A stretch of 64,000 nt of DNA from Pseudopedobacter sp965218985 (GTDB lineage Bacteria > Bacteroidota > Bacteroidia > Sphingobacteriales > Sphingobacteriaceae). The position numbers and the translations under genes were made by a program. Below the pieces are notes generated by a model, which searched no databases, had not been told where the DNA came from, and saw only the letters and a list, made by a program, of their open reading frames with translations. The DNA is taken from positions 1,984,001-2,048,000 of the forward strand of contig CBDCMP010000007.1 of the NCBI GenBank assembly GCA_965218985.1, written 5' to 3'. Below are positions 37,398 through 45,180 of the stretch, in pieces; within the stretch, counting starts at the first letter, position 1; each line of letters opens with the position of its first letter.

Positions 37398-39860
37398 ATG
37401 AAGAAAAGAAACATCGTCCTTTTAACAGTTATTCTACTGCTCGGCAGCCAGTTTGTCACCGCCCAGCAATCCAAAAGGCTAAATAAGGGTTGGCAATATT
37501 TAAAAGGAGATTTAGGTGGGATTTGGGAAGCTGTTCGCCCTTTTAAAAAAGGTGATCCTGAAAGTGTACCCGTATGGGCGCCAGTCGTACTTCCCCATTG
37601 CTTCAACGCCACGGATGCGGTAGATCCTGATGTGAATTACTATCAGGGACCAGGTTGGTATAAAACCACGTTAAAGGTGGATAACCCTTACAAAAATGGA
37701 AGAACGCTTTTGCATTTTGAAGGTGCCGGACAAAAGACTCAAGTTTATATCTATACCAACAAAGTTGGGGAACATGTGGGCGGTTATGATGAATGGACGC
37801 TGGATATCACAGACGCTGTCGCAGATTTTAAGAAGAATAAAGCTTTCCAGGAGCAATTCAAAGGCGAAATCCCTGTCTCCATCAGGTGTGATAATTCCAG
37901 AGATTTGGAGATGATTCCTTCCGACCTGTCTGATTTTAACATTTACGGAGGAATTTACAGGTACCTGAATTTGGTGTATCAACCTGCAATTTCTTTTGAC
38001 AAAGTTTTTGCTTCCGTGGATGTGGATGCTGCTGGAAAGATGGGAAATCTAAGCATTTCTGCCAGATTTTATAATCCATCCCAAATCACACAAGCGACAG
38101 TTAAATTCACTTTAAAGGAACCCTCGGGGAAAGTGGTAAAAAGCTGGGAACAGCAACAAAATTACTTTTCAGGAGATCAAAAATTATGGAACGTAATTAT
38201 CAGGAAACCAGTCTTGTGGTCGCCGGATGAACCCAATCTTTATACTTTGGTATCCACCGTCACTCAAAACGGTTCCTCATCCACACAAACTGATAAAATC
38301 GCCTTCAGGAATTTTGAATTCGTAAAAAAAGGTCCTTTTATGCTTAACGGAAAGCGTTTATTGATTAGAGGAACCCACCGCCATGAAGACCATGCGGGGG
38401 TGGGTGCAGCCATGACAGAGGAGATGATTAAGCAGGAAATGCAGCTCATTAAAGATATGGGTGTGAATTTCATTCGGTTAGCACATTACCAGCAATCCCA
38501 TATTGTTCTGAATCAGTGCGATAGTTTAGGGATTTTGGTTTGGGAGGAGATTCCATGGTGCAGAGGTGGTTTAGGAGGAGACATATATCAGGCGCAAGCC
38601 AAAAGAATGCTCACAAATATGATCGAGCAACATCATAACCACCCTTCGGTGATCATCTGGGGGTTGGGAAACGAGAACGATTGGCCCAATGATTTTCCCG
38701 AGTTCGACGAAGAACGTATCAGGAATTTTATGAAACAATTAAACTCTTTAGCACATCAGCTGGATTCTTCCCGCAAAACAGCCATTCGCCGTTGTGATTT
38801 TTGCAAGGACATAGTCGATGTTTACTCTCCATCCATTTGGGCAGGCTGGTACCGTGGTGTTTATACAGATTATAAAACCGCCAGCAAAGAAGAGTTTGAT
38901 AAAGTGGATAGATTTATTCACATGGAATGGGGAGGTGACAGCGATGCCCGCCGGCATTCAGAGAATCCTGATAAAGTTTTGCAAAAGGTGAACAGCAGCA
39001 GCACCGCCGATGAAAGAGCGGGCGATGCTTCTTTATATGGTGGCCCGGCCCGAATTTCAAAAGACGGTGACTGGAGCGAAAGCTATATCTGCAACCTGTT
39101 CGATTGGCATCTGAAAGAACAGGAGACTATGCCCTGGCTAAGCGGAACGGCGGAATGGGTTTTTAAAGATTTCTCCACGCCTGTGAGGCCGGAGAATCCG
39201 GTTCCCTATGTGAACCAAAAGGGAGTCATCGAAAGAGATTTCACTAAAAAGGAAGCCTATTATGTTTTTCAATCCTATTGGACAACCAAACCGATGGTGC
39301 ATATTTACGGGCATTCGTGGCCGGTAAGATGGGGTGACGAAGGTGAAAAGAAAATGCTGAAAGTTTATTCTAATTGTGATGAAGCAGAAATGTTTGTGAA
39401 CGGCAAAAGCTATGGAGTAAGAAAAAGGAATAGTCAGGATTTTCCTGCTGCAGGTTTAAGATGGAATGCTCCTCTAAATGCCGGAAAAAATGAGGTAAGG
39501 GTGGTAGCTACAAAAGGAAAAATCACGGTTCAGGATTCGATAAACTTTGAATATGAAACCCGTAAATGGGGGAAGCCAGCTAAACTGGAGGTTAAAAAAG
39601 CAGGAGAGGAGAACGGTATTGCGACCGTGGAAGTGAAACTTTTTGATGCTAAGGGGGTGCAATGTCTGGACGCCCGAAACGTTTTAAGATTCTCCCTGTC
39701 GGGCGACGGACGTTTGATTGATGACCAGGGCACCTCAAGCGGTTCAAGAGTTTTGGAACTATATAACGGAAGAGCAATCATCAAAGTGGACATCCGGAAA
39801 GGTAATAGCATTGTGGGAGCTGGTGCAGATGGAATTAAATCAGTCTTCATTAATTTATAA
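37398..39860 (+). CDS. GH2 family glycoside hydrolase
   Basis: 820 aa with a signal peptide (about 1-22). The N-terminal sugar-binding domain includes GWYKTTLKVDNP and FEGAGQKTQVYIYTNKVG. An Ig-like domain follows, then the TIM barrel with LLIRGTHRHEDHAG. The acid/base is E426 in GLGNENDWP and the likely nucleophile is E510 in HMEWGG. C-terminal domains (AEMFVNGKSYG) follow. GH2 covers beta-galactosidase, beta-glucuronidase and beta-mannosidase, and sequence alone does not choose. In a uronan locus beta-glucuronidase is attractive. It starts 16 bp after the lyase and closes the locus. Confidence 0.92.
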   Translation: MKKRNIVLLTVILLLGSQFVTAQQSKRLNKGWQYLKGDLGGIWEAVRPFKKGDPESVPVWAPVVLPHCFNATDAVDPDVNYYQGPGWYKTTLKVDNPYKNGRTLLHFEGAGQKTQVYIYTNKVGEHVGGYDEWTLDITDAVADFKKNKAFQEQFKGEIPVSIRCDNSRDLEMIPSDLSDFNIYGGIYRYLNLVYQPAISFDKVFASVDVDAAGKMGNLSISARFYNPSQITQATVKFTLKEPSGKVVKSWEQQQNYFSGDQKLWNVIIRKPVLWSPDEPNLYTLVSTVTQNGSSSTQTDKIAFRNFEFVKKGPFMLNGKRLLIRGTHRHEDHAGVGAAMTEEMIKQEMQLIKDMGVNFIRLAHYQQSHIVLNQCDSLGILVWEEIPWCRGGLGGDIYQAQAKRMLTNMIEQHHNHPSVIIWGLGNENDWPNDFPEFDEERIRNFMKQLNSLAHQLDSSRKTAIRRCDFCKDIVDVYSPSIWAGWYRGVYTDYKTASKEEFDKVDRFIHMEWGGDSDARRHSENPDKVLQKVNSSSTADERAGDASLYGGPARISKDGDWSESYICNLFDWHLKEQETMPWLSGTAEWVFKDFSTPVRPENPVPYVNQKGVIERDFTKKEAYYVFQSYWTTKPMVHIYGHSWPVRWGDEGEKKMLKVYSNCDEAEMFVNGKSYGVRKRNSQDFPAAGLRWNAPLNAGKNEVRVVATKGKITVQDSINFEYETRKWGKPAKLEVKKAGEENGIATVEVKLFDAKGVQCLDARNVLRFSLSGDGRLIDDQGTSSGSRVLELYNGRAIIKVDIRKGNSIVGAGADGIKSVFINL

Positions 39861-39925
39861 AAGAAAGGCATGAGATATATCCTATCCCCTCTGCCTGCAT
39901 CCTCACAAAACGAAATAAAAACGCC

Positions 39926-39952
39926 AAAAAAGGTCTGTGAGGGGCACAGACC
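39926..39952 (-). terminator. Intrinsic terminator after the XRE-GAF gene
   Basis: Read on the minus strand, GGTCTGTG pairs with CACAGACC around a 5-nt loop (39932-39952), and six T follow (39926-39931). It lies about 50 bp beyond the stop of the regulator gene. Confidence 0.8.
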
Positions 39953-40004
39953 ATGGAATTGAAAATCAATATGCTATATCAGATTGTATAGAATAAAAAA
40001 ATTA

Positions 40005-40748
40005 TTAATTCAAGTGTTTTTCATTCATCGGCAACCGGCTTTGGTCAAAGGCGATTGAATGAAGATGAAAGGAGATGAGATCAGCGAACAACCTAAACAT
40101 GTTAATGGTCTCAGGTCGATTTAGTTTGGCCGGTTTGGGATCAATGGCACATAAAGTACCAAAAAAGTTACCATTTTTGCGATTTATAGGTATGGAGATG
40201 TAACTTTGAAAACCATAAAGAGCCGGGGTGAGATGGTTGGTATAAAGAGGGTCTTTGCTGACCTCATCGATGATCACTTCTTTACCGCTTTGCCTTATTT
40301 CATTGCAAATGGTGGTTTCAAGTTTTAATTCATCCCCCGGCTTCAATCCGAAATTAATCTCATCACGTATACTACAGGCAATCCATTGCTCATCAGTGAC
40401 TCTGGCAACGGCGGCGAAACCCATACCTGTTGTATGACAAATAATCTCCAGTATTTTAGGTACAATCTCCATATGGCTGATCGCCTTAACCTCTTCCCGG
40501 ATATCAGTTATTTCAAGCAGGCTCGTAAGATTCACCTCTAGCACTTCTGCTATTTTGATCAATCTTTCTACGGAAAGACGGGTGTAACCCAGTTCAATTT
40601 TACTATAACCGTTTTGGGAGATATTAAGCTTAAATGCAAGGTAATCCTGAGAGTAGTTTCGAAACAATCTTGCACTCTTAATATTATCGGCTACAGTTTC
40701 CAAATTGTATATCATCAATGAAAATGAATTGGCTGTTAATGAATACAA
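40005..40748 (-). CDS. XRE-type helix-turn-helix regulator with GAF domain
   Basis: 247 aa from the first ATG; the ATG at 40715 (MIYNLETVADNIKSARLF) is equally possible. The HTH (about 22-80) reads NYSQDYLAFKLNISQNGYSKIE, followed by LSVERLIKIAEVLEVNLTSLL. The GAF-type sensor (about 95-240) has GMGFAAVARVTDEQWIAC, IRQSGKEVIIDE and SYISIPINRKNGNFFGTLCAID. It is a cytoplasmic one-component regulator of unknown ligand. It faces away from the polysaccharide locus, so a link to it is not supported. Confidence 0.88.
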   Translation of the reverse strand: MYSLTANSFSLMIYNLETVADNIKSARLFRNYSQDYLAFKLNISQNGYSKIELGYTRLSVERLIKIAEVLEVNLTSLLEITDIREEVKAISHMEIVPKILEIICHTTGMGFAAVARVTDEQWIACSIRDEINFGLKPGDELKLETTICNEIRQSGKEVIIDEVSKDPLYTNHLTPALYGFQSYISIPINRKNGNFFGTLCAIDPKPAKLNRPETINMFRLFADLISFHLHSIAFDQSRLPMNEKHLN

Positions 40749-40885
40749 TATAGCAAAGAAATTGTTTTTAAGTTAAGGATAAGTAGAAATCAGTGAGACA
40801 GAAATGATTAAAGCCGGCATAGTTTAAAAACAAAAAACCATCTCCATCCAATTGAAATGGCTGATTAAAATCCTAAGTTTTACAT

Positions 40886-43702
40886 CTATTTACTCAAATA
40901 CATGGATTTCTCTTTGTACAGGTGAATGAAGTAAGGATCTTCCAAATCTTTGATGAAACGGATAGCTTCGCCGGTTGATTTCATTTCTGGGCCTAATTCC
41001 TTAGTGATCTCGGGGAATTTATTGTAAGAGAAAACCGGTTCTTTAATGGCGTAGCCTTCCAGTTTCCGCTCTATTTTAAAATCTTTTAATTTTTTGGTGC
41101 CCAGCATCACTTTGGTAGCGATGTTGATGTAAGCCACATCGTATGCTTTAGCAATGAAAGGGACTGTTCTTGATGCTCTTGGGTTAGCCTCAATCACGTA
41201 TACCTCTTCGTTTTTGATAGCGAACTGCATATTCATCAATCCACGGATATTCAAGGCCCGGGCAATTTTATCGGTATACGCTTCCATTTTGGCAATCACT
41301 TTTGCAGAAAGGTTGAAAGGCGGCAGCACCGCACTGGAATCTCCGGAGTGGATACCTGCAGGTTCGATGTGTTCCATCAGACCTATCACATGCACCTCTT
41401 CACCATCAAAGATGGCATCAGATTCGGCTTCTTCCGCCCTGTCCAGGAAATGGTCAATTAAAACGCGGTTACCTGGTAAATCTCCCAATAATTTTACCAC
41501 GGCTTTTTCCAAATCCTCATCGTTGATCACGATGCTCATGCCCTGCCCGCCCAGTACATAAGAAGGACGAACCAGCACCGGGTAACCCACTTCATGCGCC
41601 ACTTCAATGGCTTCTTCTGCAGTTTCGGCCACCCCGTATTTTGGGTAAGGAATGTTTAAGTCTTTCAATAAATCAGAGAAACGACCCCGGTCTTCGGCAA
41701 TATCCATATTCCCATAAGTGGTCCCGATGATTTTAATGCCTTTTTCATGTAGCTTCTCCGCCATTTTTAAAGCGGTTTGACCACCCAGTTGCACAATTAC
41801 TCCTTCGGGCTGCTCCAGTTCGATGATCTCTCTCACATGCTCCCAAAAAACGGGCTCGAAATATAATTTATCTGCCATGTTGAAATCGGTGGAAACCGTT
41901 TCGGGGTTACAGTTTATCATGATGGCTTCGTAGCCTTCTTCGTGAGCAGCGATTAAACCGTGAACGCAGGAATAATCGAACTCTATACCCTGGCCAATAC
42001 GGTTAGGGCCAGAACCTAGAACGATGATTTTCTTTTTATCTGAAGGGATTGATTCGTTCTCTCCCTCGTAAGTGGAATAAAAGTAAGGTGTTTTCGCCTG
42101 AAACTCGGCCGCACAGGTGTCCACCATTTTAAAAACCCGGTTCAAACCTATTGCTTTTCTGCGGTCATAAACTTCATCTTCGGTCACATTGCCCAAAATC
42201 CATGCGATTTGTATATCTGAGAAGCCTTTTTGTTTAATGGTCAAGAAGAAATCTTTAGGGATGTTATTTAAAGAGTAGCGTTTAATCTCTTGTTCCAAAG
42301 TGGCTAACTCTTGTATCTGGTTTAAAAACCAGCGGTCTATTTTGGTTGCTTTTCTGATGGATTCCACAGGAACACCCATTCTCATGGCGTCTTTGATGGC
42401 GAAGAGCCTGTCCCAGCTTGGATGCTCCAGCTTGTGCATGATGTCTTCAATGTTACGGTTTTGTTTGCCATCAGAACCTAAACCCGCCCTCCCTATCTCT
42501 AAAGACTGACAAGCTTTTTGTAATGCTTCCAGGAAAGAACGGCCAATGCCCATCACCTCGCCCACAGATTTCATCTGTAAGCCTAATTCAGGGTTGGCCC
42601 CTTTGAACTTGTCAAAGTTCCATCGTGGAATCTTCACGATCACATAATCCAAAGTCGGCTCAAAATAAGCCGAAGTGGTTTTAGTGATTTGATTCTCCAA
42701 TTCATCTAAATTATAACCTATTGCCAGTTTCGCAGCGACTTTGGCAATTGGATAACCCGTTGCTTTGGAGGCTAAAGCCGATGATCTGGAAACCCTTGGA
42801 TTGATTTCAATGGCGATGATGCTTTCATCATCAGGATTCACAGAGAATTGTACGTTACAACCTCCGGCAAAATTACCGATGGCCCGCATCATTTTGATGG
42901 CCTGGTTACGCATATTCTGGTAGCAACGGTCTGATAGCGTCATGGCTGGTGCCACCGTGATGGAATCTCCAGTATGAATACCCATGGGATCAAAATTCTC
43001 TATAGAGCATATGATGATGACGTTGTCTTTATTATCTCTCAATAATTCCAACTCGTATTCCTTCCATCCTAAAACGGCTTGTTCCACTAAAACTTCATGG
43101 GTTGGTGAGGCTGTTAATCCATGAGATAACGCAGCGTCGAAATCCTCTTTTTTATGTACAAATCCGCCACCATAACCACCTAAAGTATAAGATGGACGAA
43201 TCACTAAAGGAAAACCAATCATCTGAGCGGCTTCTTTTCCTTCTAAAAAAGAGTTGGCAATTTTTGATTTGGCTACGCCGATGCCTATATCCACCATCAA
43301 CTGGCGGAAAGCTTCACGATTCTCCGTCTTTTCAATAGCGGCAGTATCCACACCGATAATCTTCACTCCATATTTCTCCCAAACACCACGTTCTTCCGCT
43401 TCTATGGCTAAATTCAATGCAGTTTGTCCGCCCATTGTTGGCAGCACCGCATCAATGTGGTGTTCCTGTAAAATCTCTTCGATGGAAGCAACAGTCAAGG
43501 GTTTCAGGTAAATATGATCAGCAATCACTTTGTCCGTCATGATCGTTGCTGGGTTGGAATTGATGATAGAGACCTCAATACCTTCTTCTTTTAGAGATAG
43601 AGCAGCCTGAGAGCCTGCATAATCAAATTCGCAAGCCTGACCGATGATGATGGGACCCGAACCGATGATTAAAACAGATTTGATGGAGTTATTTTTTGGC
43701 AT
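40886..43702 (-). CDS. carB: Carbamoyl-phosphate synthase large subunit
   Basis: 938 aa. Two ATP-grasp halves are visible: IGSGPIIIGQACEFDYAGSQA at the start and LGSGPNRIGQGIEFDYSCVHG at about 555. MGGQTALNLA and LGGQTALKMA, and VLVEQAVLGWKEYELELLRD, are also family hallmarks. It makes carbamoyl phosphate from bicarbonate, ATP and glutamine-derived ammonia for pyrimidine and arginine synthesis. It ends where the second synthase half ends, so the C-terminal MGS-like allosteric domain of the E. coli enzyme (about 1073 aa) is missing, as is usual in this phylum. carA is not adjacent. Confidence 0.97.
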   Translation of the reverse strand: MPKNNSIKSVLIIGSGPIIIGQACEFDYAGSQAALSLKEEGIEVSIINSNPATIMTDKVIADHIYLKPLTVASIEEILQEHHIDAVLPTMGGQTALNLAIEAEERGVWEKYGVKIIGVDTAAIEKTENREAFRQLMVDIGIGVAKSKIANSFLEGKEAAQMIGFPLVIRPSYTLGGYGGGFVHKKEDFDAALSHGLTASPTHEVLVEQAVLGWKEYELELLRDNKDNVIIICSIENFDPMGIHTGDSITVAPAMTLSDRCYQNMRNQAIKMMRAIGNFAGGCNVQFSVNPDDESIIAIEINPRVSRSSALASKATGYPIAKVAAKLAIGYNLDELENQITKTTSAYFEPTLDYVIVKIPRWNFDKFKGANPELGLQMKSVGEVMGIGRSFLEALQKACQSLEIGRAGLGSDGKQNRNIEDIMHKLEHPSWDRLFAIKDAMRMGVPVESIRKATKIDRWFLNQIQELATLEQEIKRYSLNNIPKDFFLTIKQKGFSDIQIAWILGNVTEDEVYDRRKAIGLNRVFKMVDTCAAEFQAKTPYFYSTYEGENESIPSDKKKIIVLGSGPNRIGQGIEFDYSCVHGLIAAHEEGYEAIMINCNPETVSTDFNMADKLYFEPVFWEHVREIIELEQPEGVIVQLGGQTALKMAEKLHEKGIKIIGTTYGNMDIAEDRGRFSDLLKDLNIPYPKYGVAETAEEAIEVAHEVGYPVLVRPSYVLGGQGMSIVINDEDLEKAVVKLLGDLPGNRVLIDHFLDRAEEAESDAIFDGEEVHVIGLMEHIEPAGIHSGDSSAVLPPFNLSAKVIAKMEAYTDKIARALNIRGLMNMQFAIKNEEVYVIEANPRASRTVPFIAKAYDVAYINIATKVMLGTKKLKDFKIERKLEGYAIKEPVFSYNKFPEITKELGPEMKSTGEAIRFIKDLEDPYFIHLYKEKSMYLSK

Positions 43703-43984
43703 GGCGTAAATTTATGGGGATTTAATACGCTTTTAGATTAAAAAATCCCGGATGCTTGTTCGGGATGCAAAGGTAGTGATTGAAAAAGTTTTTTGGGGAT
43801 TAAATTTGAGATTTCGATAAAGCTTAAAAAATATTGGAGGCGTACAATTTGCCTTGTTCGAGATGTTAAGCGTAAGTGCATGTAGAACGTAGGAAATAAA
43901 AAGGAATCTTGGAGCCCTCAAATTAGCGTTTCATTGAAAATGAATCACCTGAAAATAGTTTTAACTTAAAGATTTCAAATCTTA

Positions 43985-44164
43985 GAGCCTGTTAAAATTT
44001 ATATAGTGAGCTTGTTTATAGCCTACCCTCCTATCGGCAGACAGGTTTTTGAGCGAAACGAGGCAAATTTTGTAGAGGTAGCCGGGCATCTATCTCGAAA
44101 AATTTAACACATTTGCAGCCAAAAAAAGCGTAAACAAATTATCAGATAAATTTTAAACAGGCTC
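43985..44164. mobile_element. 180-bp MITE-like element with IS5/IS1031-like ends
   Basis: The left end, GAGCCTGTTAAAATTTAT, and the inverse of the right end, GAGCCTGTTTAAAATTTAT, form near-perfect 18-19 bp terminal inverted repeats. Both ends are flanked by TTA (43982-43984 and 44165-44167), a 3-bp target duplication of the TNA type used by the IS1031 group of the IS5 family. No transposase is encoded inside, so it would move only with a transposase from elsewhere. Confidence 0.75.
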
Positions 44165-44221
44165 TTAATTGTTTGGATTCTAAATCCAATTTATTCAAAG
44201 CTAGGGATGCCCTGCGGAACA

Positions 44222-44361
44222 TCCCCAAAGCTATTAAGTTAAGTAAATTTCGTGTCTCGTTGAGGTACGAAACGTCTCACTAGCAAGGTCTGCTTATAGG
44301 ACTTGTCACCTATTTGTGTGATTTTCAAAATGACGAACCTTTTAACTTAATAGCATTGGGA
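44222..44361. repeat. 140-bp inverted-repeat element
   Basis: GCTATTAAGTTAA (44230-44242) is perfectly repeated in inverse at 44342-44354. The similarity extends outward with mismatches (TCCCCAAA against TTCCCAAT). The inside contains a smaller hairpin (TTTCGT/ACGAAA). It looks like a repeated, non-coding genomic element, perhaps a second MITE. Only one copy is in the window. Confidence 0.55.
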
Positions 44362-44509
44362 ACATGTGAACAGCTGGAGGTTGCACGCACAATAATCTTT
44401 TTTTAATAGGATGGGCTCTAGAATTCTCCATTATAGATATCAAACCGTTATGTGGGCTAAATTTCACTATGGAATAATATTTGCCTTTTGTTATGAAAAA
44501 AGACAAACC

Positions 44510-45034
44510 ATGAAAAAAACAATAGCAGGATTATTTGTCCTAACCGTTTTTATAAGCAGTTGTGCCACTATACAATCGATCGTTAAATCCACGTTCCCGT
44601 ACACTTCTACACTCATCGTCCCTGCCTCTTCCCAAACCGGCACCACCTTTTCAGCCACTAGTTCTGCCTCGAGTTTCGATCAGATTTTCACTGGGAGTGG
44701 CTCAAATACAAGTCAGATCAGTCAGGTAAGAATGTCCTCCGCTAAAATTGAGGCAATCAGTCCAAGCAATCAGAACTTGGGGGTGTTCAAATCCGTTAAG
44801 GTTTATTTATTAAATGGATCTAACCAGGTTTTAGTGGCCTCCAGAGATGATATATCCGCTTCTGTAGGAAATTCAGTAGTGTTGGATATAGATAATAGTA
44901 AATTTTTAGATGATTATGTGAAATCAGGTACAGTAAGAGTCCGGATGGACTACGTTTTACAAAGCGGTTTAAGTGTTGACCTAAGTGTGAAAGCAAGCTT
45001 AGGTTTCAACACCAGCCCCACCACTGCTAATTAA
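44510..45034 (+). CDS. Hypothetical lipoprotein
   Basis: 174 aa from the ATG at 44510, chosen because it gives a type II signal peptide (MKKTIAGLFVLTVFISSC, Cys 18); the longer frame from 44411 adds 33 implausible residues. The mature part is Ser/Thr-rich (SSQTGTTFSATSSASSFDQIF) and then beta-rich (KIEAISPSNQNLGVFKSVKVYLL, RVRMDYVLQSGLSVDLSVKA). No known catalytic motif is seen. A terminator follows, so it is monocistronic. Confidence 0.75.
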   Translation: MKKTIAGLFVLTVFISSCATIQSIVKSTFPYTSTLIVPASSQTGTTFSATSSASSFDQIFTGSGSNTSQISQVRMSSAKIEAISPSNQNLGVFKSVKVYLLNGSNQVLVASRDDISASVGNSVVLDIDNSKFLDDYVKSGTVRVRMDYVLQSGLSVDLSVKASLGFNTSPTTAN

Positions 45035-45071
45035 TAGCATAAGGTTTGTAGGAGATAAGCTATTTAGGACG

Positions 45072-45105
45072 AAAAGACCAGGGGCTGAAGCTTCGGGTCT
45101 TTTTT
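45072..45105 (+). terminator. Intrinsic terminator after the lipoprotein gene
   Basis: AAAAGACC (45072-45079) pairs with GGTCTTTT in the GGGTCTTTTTT run ending at 45105, around a loop that can fold further (GAAGCTTC). It stands about 40 bp after the stop codon. Confidence 0.8.
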
Positions 45106-45180
45106 ATGATATAACAATCGCTTTACAATTAAATTCTAGGAGTAAAAACGATTAGATTTGGTTAAAGAAATTCTTAAACG

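Larger units (their letters stand above)
43703..44509. other. Intergenic region carrying two inverted-repeat elements
   Basis: This stretch between carB and the lipoprotein gene has no supportable ORF. It holds a 180-bp MITE-like element (43985-44164) and a second inverted-repeat unit (44222-44361). The promoter of carB (minus) should lie in the first 150 bp. Confidence 0.7.

Noticed and set aside
40005..40748. XRE-GAF protein as regulator of the polysaccharide locus
   Set aside because: It is convergent with GH2, has its own terminator between them, and has a GAF rather than a sugar-binding domain; the 7TM-DISM protein is the better candidate.
40886..43702. CarB truncated at the C-terminus by mutation
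   Set aside because: The 938-aa length without the MGS-like domain is, as far as I know, normal for this bacterial group.
44411..44509. Extended start of the lipoprotein gene
   Set aside because: The extra 33 residues would bury the signal peptide and lipobox that begin at 44510.
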